64,000 nucleotides of DNA, from the NCBI RefSeq assembly GCF_000003195.3, contig NC_012871.2, positions 21,148,658 through 21,212,657 of the forward strand, written 5' to 3'. Source of the DNA: Sorghum bicolor. Its lineage: Eukaryota > Streptophyta > Magnoliopsida > Poales > Poaceae. The notes under the pieces were generated by a model that saw nothing but the letters and a program-made list of their open reading frames with translations, did no database searches and had not been told where the DNA came from. The translations under genes and the position numbers were made by a program. This document shows positions 21,438-33,067 of the stretch, piece after piece (the stretch's first letter is position 1; each line of letters starts with the position of its first letter).

Positions 21438-23091
21438 TGTTGGGTATTCTTAACATCATTACCAAAAGTAGACTAAGTTCTCTAAATCTAGTAACGGTGC
21501 CAAAAATGCCAAACCTATCCCTCATACCACTTAAGCCAAGTTGTCATCCCCAGCATGATATAAGAGACGCGGTATTGAAATATGCAATTGCTCTTCTAAA
21601 TAAATAATGAATGGGATCTGCAAGCGCACAGATTAATACCGATGCAGCATTTTAACCGGGAAGTATTTCAGGTATCGTTATTTATATTTTTACCACTGGG
21701 AAGGGATTAGCAATCATCACTATTGATTACAGAATAGAATATGAGATTGAGCATCTATCATTGCATGTATATTTGAGAACATTTATCTAACTCTTCATAC
21801 AGGGATAAGTGTCACATAAAAGATATATGAAATAATAATAGTGACAAGGATAACTAATCTGATCTAGCCACATAATAAATATGATAAGCACCTCAATTAG
21901 ATACTCTAGAAAGTCATTAGCATGGTATTAGAACGAACTACAAGAATATTCCCTAAGTTATTCTCAACTATATAGTTTAGCATTATCATAGTTAGTGCAA
22001 GCATACTTAGCAATCATTGTGAGACAAGACTACGCCCATGCATAGTGATATTAGCAAGGTAAATGAGAAACATAGCAATCACTCCCCTGTAATAATATTG
22101 CTCTGTCAGCCCAATACACGAGAGGGGGACTATATAAGAATCAATGAAGCTGTCACTATCACGAACCACCCCACGATCTGGCATATTGGGTACAATCGCA
22201 GATAAATACGGTATAAGCACCACGCCTACACAATATCTATCATTTACCCATGGATCCGATGGATAAACGCTATACGATCCTAAGCATGTATATAGATCCA
22301 ATCTAACTAAGCCAAGTACATAACTATGATAAACTAAGAACAATATAATCTTGAATATAAACAAGTAGAGCAAAGTCATAAGCAATATATTGAAGTAGAA
22401 CAAAGTCATATTCATAATATTGAAGAACAAAGATAATTAGAAAGCAATTAGAAGCACAATTAGAGAATTACCAAGAATCCTCTTGACAGATCCGGAAACC
22501 AATCGAAGATTGACTCCTTCTAGTTCTAATCCTATGTAGCTATGCTAATCTAGATATCCAATTGACGTGGTGGCTCTAATCTTGATCAGAGGTTTCTTCT
22601 CCCTTGATGGAACAATGAATTAGGGTTGAGAGGCTCTCTCCTCCAGGGGCTAGGGGGTCTGGTTTTATAGTCCCTCCAAGTGAATATGGGCCATTGGATC
22701 AAACCGACATAGATTGTATGGTTTAGATTCCTCCTTTAGGTCGGTGGAGATCTCCCGCAAAGTAGAGTCCTGATTGGACTCAGGGGCAGGGCGGGCGCCC
22801 TGACCAACTGGGCGGGCGCCCAGGGTCAAGCCCCGTTTCGCCTCCGCTTCGGTCTCGTGGCTTCTGGAGTCTTCTAGATGTAGGATAATTGTGCAGCACG
22901 TTAATATCTTTACGTAATCCCAACGTGTGGGCCTTTCTTCCATATTTCCTGATAACCCCCTGCAGAAATAGACAAACACCAAAACTCGTGGAATTCTGTC
23001 AGATAAAACCCTAAGTCTAGATCTTGATTTCATTTGGATCCTTTTCTTTATTTATTTGATAATTAAATTTGATACTTAAGGACCGTCAACA
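21438..23091 (-). repeat. 5' LTR of TG1 (1,654 bp)
   Basis: It is the same length as the 3' LTR at 15231-16884, with the same ends. It is followed by GTGCC, the 3' copy of the target duplication. Confidence 0.9.
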
Positions 23092-23673
23092 GTGCCCTAG
23101 AAGATCCGCGTACGCACTTAACGAAGTGCTCACGGAGGAGGCATAAGTGACGGCTGTGCTCTTAAGCCCAAAAGGGAGCTCGGAAGGCACCGCTGTCTTT
23201 CCTCCATCCGTGGGTGGAGGGTGATGAGAATTCGAGGCCCCCTGGTCCCTCTTCTGAGGAGGGGGCGGGAGTCGTGCTTTGCCCTTTGACCGGGGCGGAA
23301 CAGGGGGTCGTAAAGATCCCCTGTTGGTCCGTGGAGTGGAGCTCGATGCTCCGCGGACCCTTCCTCTAGCACCTGTCGGGCCAGAGGAGTGGGCGATCTG
23401 GTGAGGAATATGCGGGGGGAGGGCCGGATGAACCCTTGCCTCAGTGGTAGGCTCAGAGATGCTAGACCTCTGACGCCCCGGCCGGGCACCCCCTGCATGG
23501 TGCCCCGAGCGCCTCCCGCGCACTGACTGTGGCGGGATCGGCTCGGGGTGAGGCTCGGCGTCGCCACATGGTGGGAGGAGGACCATGTCGTAGCCGGAGC
23601 CAAGTGACATGAACTCCAGACTCCCAAACATCATGATGGTGCCGAGGCAAAGTGGGTGGAATCCATCAGCCAT
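23092..23673 (-). pseudogene. Element C gag, N-terminal part (split by TG1)
   Basis: The likely start is the ATG at 23673 (MADGFHPLCLG). About 190 codons are rich in Pro, Arg and Ser. The frame runs straight into the TG1 insertion point at 23092 and continues in frame at 15225 on the other side before meeting a stop just before 15152. It lies 44 bp downstream (minus strand) of the tRNA-Arg primer site. Confidence 0.55.
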
Positions 23674-23716
23674 CCGGGCTTTCCCCAATAGGGAAAGGTG
23701 AATGGAACGCAAAAGG

Positions 23717-23734
23717 CCCCTACCTGGCGCGCCA
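23717..23734 (-). other. Primer-binding site of element C (tRNA-Arg type)
   Basis: The plus strand reads CCCCTACCTGGCGCGCCA, which I recall as the 3' end of plant tRNA-Arg(CCT) with CCA. It lies two bases from the 5' LTR. Confidence 0.75.
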
Positions 23735-23736
23735 AC

Positions 23737-24757
23737 TGTCGGTGTCTAGACTCGTCGTGTAGACACAAATGAGTATAAGTATGCGTGTCACCCTAACCCA
23801 GATGGTGGTGCAAGTGGAACACAAAGAGTTTATACTGGTTCGGGCTAAGGATGCCCTACGTCCAGTGTGAGATCGGGGGGTCTGTATTGCCTTGCACCCA
23901 GAGGTGCTTGTAGTAGGGGTGTACAAGCAGGTTGCGAGAGAGGGCTAAGTCCCAAGTCTCGACTTGTGCGTGGTGGACAGAGTGCTGCTTGCTACTCTAT
24001 GAGTGAACTCGCTTCGAGTTGTGGAGTGTTGATTGCTCTGAGCGGTGTGTTGTTTTCCGTGTCTTGGATGTGAGCTTTGGCTCCCCTTTTATAGTCTCAA
24101 GGGGGGCGCAGGATTTTACATGTATGATTGTTGATCTTCCTCCGGTGAGTGGTGAAACTACATTCCCGACCCTGTAGAGGCTTGCCCACCCCATCCTTGT
24201 GGCATGGCTGAGAGTATGGTTACTCCTGTGGAGGGTCGCCGAGCCCTGTTGAAGTCGTGGGGGTTGGATCGGTGATACTGTAGCTTGTCCTGTAACAGTG
24301 GGAGAAGACAACTAATAGTGACACTGGTTAATCTCTCCCATTCCTCTTTTACTATGAGGTGGTACACCACAGGGAAAGAGGTAAGGTGGCATAGTAAAAG
24401 AGGTAAGGCTACAGTGGCCGGGGTGGTTGGAATAGTCGCCACCATGCCCTGCTGCGGTATGGAAGTCGTTGCGTCTGTCACGTCGCGGGTACGGGCGCTG
24501 CATGTGGGAAGCCTTGTTCTGAGACGGGGGCTCAGGCGAGGCGGTGTTGACGCCCGACCCCCAGAGGGGCCGAGCGAGGCGGAACTTGCACCCGAGGCCA
24601 AGGGGTCGGGCGAGCCGGGGCTAGCGCCCGACGCCAAGGGGTCAGGCGAGCCGGAGCCCGCGCCCGCGCCCGAGCCCTAGTTATCGTGGCTGGTCTGCTT
24701 TGTCTTTCGCGTTTTTTATTATTCTGATTTAGGTATCCCTTTTTATGGTACCCAACA
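23737..24757 (-). repeat. 5' LTR of element C (1,021 bp)
   Basis: It pairs with 11240-12253 and has the same terminal sequences. It is followed by CCATG (24758-24762), matching CCATG before the other LTR. Confidence 0.88.
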
Positions 24758-26009
24758 CCATGAGTATAAAAAAAGAAGCTATTCCTTCCAAATCAATCAA
24801 ATTTCAAAGAACAAGTCTTGCTACAGAAAGCATGAGAAGTGTAAGAAAATAGGATTGATTATAAATTTATCTCACGATTACCACATTATTTATGGAGATC
24901 AACCCCCTACAAGCAATAGAGGAGCGCTGCCTGCCTACCTAGAATCAGCTAAGCTGACTTTGAAGTCAGCTAAGCTGATTCCTACCTACTTTAAGTCGGC
25001 TAGGCCGACTCCCCAGTTGGCCAAGCTGACTACCCGTGCTAGTGCCCAAGTCGGATAATTCGGCATCTGTTGTTGATCATGTTCTGGAGATAAAGAGTAG
25101 TATCATGCAAATCAAGAACATACACTTCTCCAACATGATAAAAAAGTACAAGATACAAATATTTTTCTCAAATTCCAATTCGGTCACACTATATCAATTT
25201 CAACATCTATTAGAGATATCCTTGCTAATTATTGTAATAGACCTATTCAGAATAGCAATTTCTTTGTTGATAATAAAGTAAATTTAGATTGTATCGGCTA
25301 GCACATTGTTCCATATGGCAAGGCCGATAGTGGTAGTTTGTCAAAGGTAAAGCTTCTCAGAAGCAATCGCAAAAGTGTGGCAGAATGGATCGATGCCAAA
25401 TCTGATCCACCCGTTTACCTAGCTTTAAAGCCAACTCCACAAAAGAATCAGCTAAGTAAGTCAAAGTATACCTTTGACTTTAATTTTTGTGATCATGTCT
25501 TCAATCTCTTGCTCAAGAATGATTTTATTAGAATCATTGATCATAATGCTTTGCCATCTATTCAAAACTTAGAAGAGCTTACATGTTGCAATTGGCACAA
25601 TTCTTTTGATCATAATACTTCTAATTGCAATGTGTTTCATCAAGTGATCCAATCAGCCATTGATAATGGACAATTGAGATTTTCTAAAGCTCAACAAATG
25701 GACCAATTGGATTCAATTAGTCTTGATGGCAAACTGGTTTCGAATTGGCTTGCATTAGCTGATTCACTCAAAGATCAAGGCTCCAATGCTCAAGAGAGAG
25801 ATGTTGAGCCCTTAAGTGAAGACAGAGTTGTTGTCCAAGAATTACAATTTAAAGATATTCTAGAGGATAGCAAAGTGATCATAATCCCAGAAAAAATTGG
25901 GAGGCAGGTGAAATCTCTCTAACTAGAGCAAAGGTCGATTGATCCTGTTGAGCAAGAAGAATCAGCCAAGAATTCTCCTTTAAAGCATGTCTATCAAGAT
26001 GGAGATAAG
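24758..26009 (+). pseudogene. Element M gag, middle part with zinc-binding-like motif
   Basis: It resumes the M reading after the element C insertion. The best open piece is 25338-25922 (194 codons), with EWIDAKSDPP, FDFNFCDHVFNLLL and LTCCNWHNSFDHNTSNCNVF. The last resembles the C..H..H..C segment of a widespread grass gag-like protein. The frame stops at 25920 and then continues in the same style to the solo LTR insertion at 26010. Positions 24943-25030 hold short imperfect TCAGCTAAGCTGA-type repeats. No enzymatic domain. Confidence 0.55.
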
Positions 26010-26305
26010 TGTTGATATTGGTTACGCAGATGAAAGAATCAAAGAGAAATAAACCGCAAGCGCACGGATATCGGTGAGCAGTTCACCTAGGAGATAGTTC
26101 TAGAGTATTGTATTTCTTTTATCCGCTAGGAGAAAGCGTGCGATGACTAACCAAGTCTTTACTATTATCCCTGAGCCACACTTCAAGGTAGCAAAGATAT
26201 AAGTGATTAGAGAAGACTACTACGACAATTTGGTTCCAACCTATGGTAAGTTATGAGACTACTGCTCCATGGGAACGTATCGTTGGGGAAGAGACACCAC
26301 ATAGG

Positions 26306-27793
26306 TGTTGACACTTACTAACACCACTTGGATACTAGGTTGTCATCCCCAGCATGATGCCAGAGTGTACAAAGGTATTTATGAATGTAAAGGCTCTCTA
26401 GAAAATAATCTATTCTATCCGCAAGCGCACAGATAAAATTCCTCATTGTAGCATTTCACCAGGAAAAGTATTCCGGGTATCGTTATTAATATTTTGCTTA
26501 AGAGAACGGTGGAGGTAAATAAAATCTATCAAGGCATAGACTAGAGATAATCTTGCAAGAACATGATTACTAATGAGAAACTCGTCACACAGTCACTTGC
26601 TTTGGCAGGGGGTAAGCCATAATAATAATGATAATGAAATATAAGCTCATGGGTAAATAACACAGCGATTAGAAAATAGACTACTCCTCATATATGTAAG
26701 TTGACGTCGGATTAGCTAGAGAATGGATTCTGAGTTATCTACTACCTACTAAGTCACAATCTACTCTAGTTATCTACAAGATCATATATAGCATAAAAGA
26801 CTCTTCATTCATGTATAAGGAACATTGCTAAAGTAAATCAGAACATCGCAAGACTTACTCCGCAATACAAATTATGCCTGTCCTATCAACGGAGGGTGGA
26901 CTATATAAGAATCAACGAAGCTGTCACCATCGCGAACTACCACATGATCTGGCCAATAGGATACATTTGTAGGTAAATAACATCTAAGCACCACGCCTAC
27001 ATGTGATCTACCACTTAACTCCCACGTGTCAAGAACTAAGCGCTTTGCAAACTTATACATAAACTTATTATCAATCATAACTATATCAAATATAGAACTA
27101 GAGCAAACTAAGAACATAATAAATAGAGACATAATGAAATTAGAATAAAGTAGTAGAGAAAGATATGAAATAATACCAATCTTTATTGATGAAGATCCGA
27201 ATCCAGAGCGCTAGGCTCTACTTCTCTAATTCTATCTAATCAATCCTATAGAACTTGAAGGAACTAGGAGTAGCTAATTCTAATTCTCTGTGGGAGAGAA
27301 ATTCTTAAACCCTAACTTTGATGGCTTCCTCTGATAATGATTTCTCCTCTCCCCCTGGGGTGGAGAGGCCTTGCTTATATAGTCCCTTCAAGTGAATTTG
27401 GGCCGTCGGATCAAACCGACATTGATTGCCCGGTTTTCCTTGATCCTTTAGGTCGGTGGAGAATAATCCGCGAGGTTGGTTGTGATTGGCCCCGAGGCCA
27501 GGGCGGGCGCCCAAGGGGGGAGGGCAGGCGCCCTGCCGCCGGGCCTATTCGGCTTCCCGTGGCTTCTGGACTCTTCTAGATTAAGGAAAATTACGCGGCA
27601 CATAATTATCTCGTTGTAAACATGACATATGGGCCTTCTCTCCATATTTTCTGATAACCCCCTGTAGAAATAGACAAACACCAAAACTCGTGGAATTCTG
27701 TCAGATAAAACCCTAATTCTGGTTGTCGGTTGCATTTGGATCCTTTTCTTTGTTTATTTGTTGATTATATTTGATACTTAAGGACCGTCAACA
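26306..27793 (-). repeat. 3' LTR of TG2 (1,488 bp)
   Basis: The minus strand runs TGTTGACGGTCC to AGTAAGTGTCAACA. A TATA box (GACTATATAAGC) is at about 27375-27386, with paired GC palindromes at about 27500-27537 upstream of it. It pairs with 33068-34565, which is 10 bp longer. Confidence 0.88.
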
Positions 27794-29999
27794 AACTCCC
27801 CAAGCTTACCTCTTGCTCGTCCCTGAGCAAGGATAATCCTAGTGATGGATCAGAAGTTATTGTCATGCCTTTGAGCGTTGACAGTACACATGCTTTTAAA
27901 TAAGGTCTCATCTCTGAGTCAGAGTAAACTGTCAATACTTAAAACTTACTCATTTTACCTTTCACCATGGGACTTGTAATCGTCACTTCTGTCTTGAGCA
28001 GTTAAAAGATAGAACAGTCTAGTCAAGCGTCATGTCTCTTATTCTTGATCAGCTATAGCTCTGGATTTTTTGCAGATTTTCAAATAAAACTCAGAGATTC
28101 CTTGTATGACTCTCTCAGATCTCTCTTTGGTGGTATTTTTGGATCCTTACCAAGGCAGTGATGGTATATGCCTTCTCTCAAAATCTATGGTATTTGTGGT
28201 ATAAGGTATAGTGACATAGCCTTCTCTCTCATCCTACTCTAATAAAGCTTTTGATATCTAGAGCTCATAGGTGGGAGATAAAGTATACATACTTACAAGA
28301 TATTTATTGCATAGTCAAACCATGGATCCAGAGAAACAAGTCAATAAGTCAAATCAAGATGTGCATGTGTGGTGAATGAATGGTGTATGGTGATGATGGT
28401 GATAACAATGGCGAAAGTCTAATTCTACTTGTGCTCTTTTGAGGGGATACATACCTTTCTTGCTCTTTTGAGACTTTTTGAGGAGAATGAGATGCTCTAT
28501 ATTTTCTTTTTCTTTCCTCTAAGGTGGGTATCTTGTACCCCTAATTCTACTATCGGACACTTATCCATTTTTACGTCTCGTCTTACTTTTTCTTTTCTTT
28601 CGAGGTTCCGGGCACTTGCCCCTTTTTATTTCCTCGTAACCTTTCTCTCTTCTTTTTTTAGAGCACTCATCTCCTGAAATAATATAGCAAGCGGTAGTAA
28701 CCAAGATATCTCGAGCATTTATTTGACAGGGGAAAACAAAAATGTTTTTGGCTATTCTCTCCCGGATTAGGAGTAGAATACTTTTGGGTGGCTTTGGAGA
28801 TGGTAATGAGTGGGTATATGTGGATGCGTACTTCCGGAGTAGAAGCAGCATGTGTGAGTGAACGTGCAAGTGAATCTTGATTTAACCACATGACAAGCTC
28901 CTAAGGGTCTATACAGTTTGACCACACTCAATGCTCATAAGCAGTAAAAAGTAAATGTGTGGCTCAAAGTCTAGCAAGCATGTATATATGGCTGTGGTAG
29001 GAATTTAAACTATCATCATACAGGAACTCATCATGTGATATTTTAAAGATTTTCAAAGATAAAATTCTCCAGAATTCTAGCATCTCTAGGAACAGATAAA
29101 CAGCAGCTCATCCTTCTCATATCATATCCGTTAACAACTTAGACTTCAGATCATGTTCTCTTCCCACAAGTTTAGGTTTAGAGCAAGCTTTAAATTATAA
29201 CAGTTATGTCTAAACTAGAGAGAGAACTCAAATTTGAAAATTAGGCAGAGCAACTATTCATCATATCCATGCTAGAGTTTTATTATTAAGATTCAGTTTA
29301 GCATAGCCACTTTATTTATTTATTAAGCACACTAAGCAAAAGACAAATATATATATATATATAAGCACTAAATCTTTATTTGGTTTTTCATGGTTATGTA
29401 TATTTATATTTTAGTATGGTATAAGTATAAATGTAGATAGAAATACTTAGCGGGATAAATGGGGGTGCTCTCCCCCAAGCTGGATTTTGACGTAATTTCT
29501 TCTGATGTAGCTAGCAGGTGGTGGAGGTGTATTTGAAAGTCGGCAGCACCCTCACAGCGATTAGAATGTCCTCCGTCTGCTAGTCTTCTTGATCCTTGAA
29601 CTCTATGGAGCTCAAATAAACAACAAAGCTTTGTGAAACTGATTAGGTGTTAGCATAAATACCTAGCCTTTATCGTGTTGAGCCTCCTCAATAAATATTA
29701 CTCTCTTTCTCTCTCTCTATATATATATATTACATTTTCATTTTATAGAGCAGAAAAAATTATTTATTTTATTTTTATGTCATCACAGTGAATGTACTTA
29801 TGGGTTTTATGCCACTTGTATACTCACATGGGGCTTACTAGTTTTTTAACATTTTTATTTTCTTTTTAGGATAGTATGAACATGATTAACTAAGCAAACT
29901 ATTTGAAATAATTGAAAGGAAAAGGATAACTACCAAGTTTACCTCTTGGTAAGGCGTTCGGTGTTTTTAAGTCCTCCAAACGGGACTCTCCGTTTTCTC
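27794..29999 (-). other. Conserved 3' non-coding region of TG2
   Basis: Starts with the polypurine tract (27794-27808) and aligns with 16885-19061 of TG1. It holds a (TA)n run near 29349-29362 and another near 29721-29732. The hairpin and second polypurine-like tract are at 29461-29482. No ORF. Confidence 0.6.
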
Positions 30000-30410
30000 A
30001 GTTGTCCTGGGATTTGTTGGATGGCGTAATCGGTGCTTCCGGCGGCGCCTCTTCTTCGTGTCTAACTATCTTCTCTCTCGACACCTGACTCGGTGCTACG
30101 GTCTCCTTAGGACAATTCTGTTCAAGCTGTATGTCTTCAGACCTTTCCACTTCTCCTTCGTAGTCTTCCCATCCGTCTTGATGATTTGCCTCCTCTGGTT
30201 GCGGTTGTGTCGTCTTCTTCGTGTCCTGACCTGCTTAGAGTCTTCAACTATATAGTTAGGGTCAGTAAAATAGCAGCGTACCTTCTCAGAGGTGAAGTGC
30301 ATGTGGACTTCTCCGGTTCCAATATAGATGATTGCTTTACGGTGCTGAGGAACGGTCTCCCAAGGATGATGGGTAGATCATACTCATCTTCTCCCATGTC
30401 AATAACCTTC
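30000..30410 (-). pseudogene. TG2 remnant of the retropepsin C-terminal region
   Basis: It aligns with the C-terminal half of the TG1 second protease ORF (MHFTSEKVRCYFTDPNYIVE, then a basic RRRRHNRNQRRQ). Several frames are broken. The homology stops at about 30400-30405, where the sequence switches to the unrelated 178-codon ORF region, marking a recombination or deletion junction. Confidence 0.55.
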
Positions 30411-30531
30411 AAGCCTCTTGGTAGTAGTCGTTGTCAAAGCATAAGAGGTGTTGGAGTACCGTCCTGCATTGAATTGGGGCTGGGGCCTAGACCTTGAGGC
30501 TCCATATGGATCAGTGGAATACCTGCCCATA

Positions 30532-31068
30532 CTAGAAGGTGGGTTTGTCCACTGGTGATCTTGGCACTCTGGACATGTCTCCTGTGTCGGCTCCTGCGGC
30601 TGAGCATGTCGAACCCACGGGTCCCGAGGGACTCGGGGGGTTGTAGTCGCGGTAATGCAGGTACGTTGCTTCTTCCGGCCCAGGATCAGCTCCATACCAG
30701 GTTCGTTCTTGATGGGTGGTCATCCTTTTAGATGCCACTCGCTGTGGAGCTCTCTGGTTTACCGGTGTCACTGTTTCTTGTAGCAGGATAGGATCAAGAA
30801 TGGGGGTGTGAATGAAATCCTTATTCTTCAGCTGCTGGAAAACTTCCTTCTCCCTGCGGGTCTTCAGTCCAAGGTCTCCTGTCTTGAGGAGGACCTTGAC
30901 TCGTGGATCAGATGAAGATGACAGAGCTTGCGTGGGCGTCGGGTCGATGCTTATCTCTGACTGGTGCGAGGAGTGTCGGGACAAACTCCTCGTACCTATG
31001 TTCTTAAGGGTCTTGCCCGCGTTCTTTACCTTCTTGAACATCCTGTAGACAAAAGTTGACACAAACAC
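30532..31068 (-). CDS. TG2 ORF of unknown function (178 aa)
   Basis: No family is certain. The N-terminus is basic (MFKKVKNAGKTLKNIG within it). It is followed by a Ser-rich stretch and REKEVFQQLKNKDFIHTPIL, which resembles the beginning of the ORF1-like protein of Athila elements as I recall it, then a Pro/Tyr-rich tail. It lies between the capsid-type gag and the protease remnant in the same orientation, a position where TG1 has no such ORF. It could be a captured piece of an autonomous relative; I infer no activity. Confidence 0.4.
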   Translation of the reverse strand: MFVSTFVYRMFKKVKNAGKTLKNIGTRSLSRHSSHQSEISIDPTPTQALSSSSDPRVKVLLKTGDLGLKTRREKEVFQQLKNKDFIHTPILDPILLQETVTPVNQRAPQRVASKRMTTHQERTWYGADPGPEEATYLHYRDYNPPSPSGPVGSTCSAAGADTGDMSRVPRSPVDKPTF

Positions 31069-31887
31069 AACTAGTGGAAAATGTGAAAGAAAAATGTTAG
31101 TGGTGAGCTGTCCGAAATGTTAGTAGTCCAGGGGTTAGTCGTCAAGACAAGTTTTTATTTTGGCAGCGCCTCCCCCTAAACAACCTTCTGCTCTGGACAG
31201 CGGGATTACCACTTACTAATGAACCTTGCTCTCTTACTCCAGGGTTACCAAACTCTCTTTCACTCTTCTCTTCCCCTCTACTCTCCTTCTCACTTCACTA
31301 CAAGAGATCCTTCTCTGGAAACTGAAACTTGCGTGGTTTTCTGGAATGCATGTGTGAAGAAGTTGGAGGCAGGAGGTGGCTTTTTATAGGCTGAAGGAAG
31401 GATAGGGCAGGCGCCCTCTGTAGGTGGGTGGGCACCCACCTTTGGTGGCCATCCTGGCCGGCCTTTCTCCACTCCCTCCATTGCTTAGCTCTTACGCAGA
31501 ATAATGTTGAGTGGGTGGTGGTTGGTTGGTGGAAAAATGCTGGTGAGTGGAAACATGTTGGTGGATCACAAGATGTGGTGTATGACATATGGGTGTGTGG
31601 GTCATGCTTCTAGAAGGTTACTATAATATAATGTAGGAAAATCTATGAGAATTGAAACTTACGATAATGGAAAATATTTTTGTGCCTCCACAATAATTAA
31701 TAAATATGGGTTGTCATACACCATAAATATTATTTTTATGGGGCTTTTGATTATTATAATAATGCTATGAATAAATATGGATAATGCAGGAATTAAATGA
31801 GAGAATTAATGATGCAGATAAATACCGATTTACCTCCCTGCGAGGGTTTGGGATTTTTAGGTCCCCCAAGCTGGACCTCCAAATCTT

Positions 31888-32949
31888 TTAATCTTCTGAA
31901 TTACCTTCCTCTAGAGATGGTGTCTCCAGTGGTTCTTCTTTACTGGGGGTTCTCTGGTGGATCTCCCTCTTTTTGTAGTTATATTGCTCTTGTAGAAATA
32001 TCTTTATTAATGTAGGTTGCTTGAAATTACCTGATTTCATACCTTGATTATTGAGATGTTCGTATGCTGCCTCAATGGTCTTCTGATCTTTTTCAAGTAT
32101 TCCTTCTGTTTGGTGATGATGTTGAACTTTATCTTGGAACCAGCTTGGGTCTTCTGCTATCTTGTCCAAAAGTAGTTCTGCTTCTCCAAGTGTAAGTTCA
32201 AAAAGTGACCCTCCAGTAATTGCATCTAGGCTCTCACGAGCCTTTTGGGTTAATCTACAGTGGAAGGTTTGGATAAGTAACCATTTGGGCAATCCATGGA
32301 GAGGACATTTTGATATGTATCCTTTAAAACGCTTCCATGCTTCTGGAATGGTTTCTGTCTTCTGTTGTTGAAAGCCGATGATCTTTCTTCTTAAGGCAAC
32401 TAATTTGGTAAATTTGCCTATGGGGAAGAACTTTTCTATAAAAGCCTTTGAACAGTTCGTCCAAGTATTGATATCTTCTTTGTTGGTGTAGAACCACTTC
32501 TTTGCTCTTCCTTCAAGTGAGAATGGAAAGAGACGAAACCGTATGGTATCTTGGTTGACTCCGTCGACTTTGATTATGCTTGTAATCTCTAAGAAATTCT
32601 GCAAGTGTATCTTAGCATCTTCATGTGCCTTTCCACTGAATTGTGTAACTTGTACCAAATTGATGAGGCTAGGCTTGGTTGGACGTTCAAGATTTCCTTC
32701 TTTTGCTTCATGTCCTAGACTAGTGCAAATGTCTTCAATGCTTAGTAGAAAATTCTTGCAGAGTCTCTTGTGCCATAACTTCAACGATTGGTAGCTAGCT
32801 TCTTCTTTCTTTTTTGATTGCTTTGGTTGTGATGATGAAGAGTTGAATGTACCAAAGTCAATCCTGATATACCCTATATAAAAATATAAACATAGAAAAA
32901 CAACAGGGTGAACCTGCCAAAGCAGAGGTGCCTTGTTATGATTTCTCAC
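31888..32949 (-). CDS. TG2 gag, capsid domain (about 350 codons)
   Basis: The retrotransposon gag (capsid) domain is clear: FSGKAHEDAKIHLQNFLEI (about 110), RFRLFPFSLEGRAKKWFY (about 145), FIEKFFPIGKF (about 185), IPEAWKRFKGYISKCP (about 215) and FHCRLTQKARESLDAITGG (about 240). It then continues into LTLGEAELLLDKIAEDPSW, the segment that in TG1 directly follows the deleted capsid. The open frame begins with GTG after a stop and I see no early ATG, so the native start is lost or lies in another frame. No zinc knuckle or protease follows. It should form a Gag shell only with help. Confidence 0.7.
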   Translation of the reverse strand: MRNHNKAPLLWQVHPVVFLCLYFYIGYIRIDFGTFNSSSSQPKQSKKKEEASYQSLKLWHKRLCKNFLLSIEDICTSLGHEAKEGNLERPTKPSLINLVQVTQFSGKAHEDAKIHLQNFLEITSIIKVDGVNQDTIRFRLFPFSLEGRAKKWFYTNKEDINTWTNCSKAFIEKFFPIGKFTKLVALRRKIIGFQQQKTETIPEAWKRFKGYISKCPLHGLPKWLLIQTFHCRLTQKARESLDAITGGSLFELTLGEAELLLDKIAEDPSWFQDKVQHHHQTEGILEKDQKTIEAAYEHLNNQGMKSGNFKQPTLIKIFLQEQYNYKKREIHQRTPSKEEPLETPSLEEGNSED

Positions 32950-33067
32950 TTAGTAGCTGTTTTTATGCAATTATTTCTCCATAGTCTAGTCTAATATTTC
33001 ATGTGAATAACCTTGACTGACTTCATGACTTTCCTTACCGTTCCCCGACAACGGCGCTAGAAATGCT

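Larger units (their letters stand above)
15231..23091 (-). mobile_element. TG1: pol-less LTR retrotransposon with gag and two protease domains
   Basis: Complete 7,861-bp element. Both LTRs are 1,654 bp and differ at about 15-20 sites by eye (roughly 1%). The TSD GTGCC is at 15226-15230 and 23092-23096. The primer site at 21412-21429 matches the 3' end of plant tRNA-Asp as I remember it (TCCCCGGCAACGGCGCCA). The polypurine tract is at 16885-16899. The interior has one gag/protease ORF (21277-19721) and a second protease frame (to 19062). It lacks RT, RNase H and integrase, leaving 2.2 kb of non-coding sequence. Primer site and gag style point to the Athila branch of Ty3. It sits inside the gag gene of element C and is therefore younger than it. 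Confidence 0.92.
11240..24757 (-). mobile_element. Gag-only Tat-type LTR retrotransposon (element C), holding nested TG1
   Basis: LTRs at 23737-24757 (5') and 11240-12253 (3') lie in minus orientation, flanked by CCATG on both sides (11235-11239 and 24758-24762). Next to the 5' LTR, 23717-23734 matches the 3' end of plant tRNA-Arg(CCT) as I remember it (CCCCTACCTGGCGCGCCA), i.e. the primer site. Without TG1 the element is about 5.65 kb. It encodes gag only; no RT, RNase H or integrase is visible, so it needs a partner. Two polypurine-like tracts precede the 3' LTR. Confidence 0.85.

Noticed and set aside
24943..25030. CRISPR-like short repeats (TCAGCTAAGCTGA units)
   Set aside because: The units are imperfect, lack regular spacers and sit within the gag of element M in a plant genome; simple coding repeats explain them.
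29349..29362. (TA)n microsatellites in the TG2 non-coding region
   Set aside because: Short and ordinary; they expanded independently of the conserved blocks and carry no further signal.
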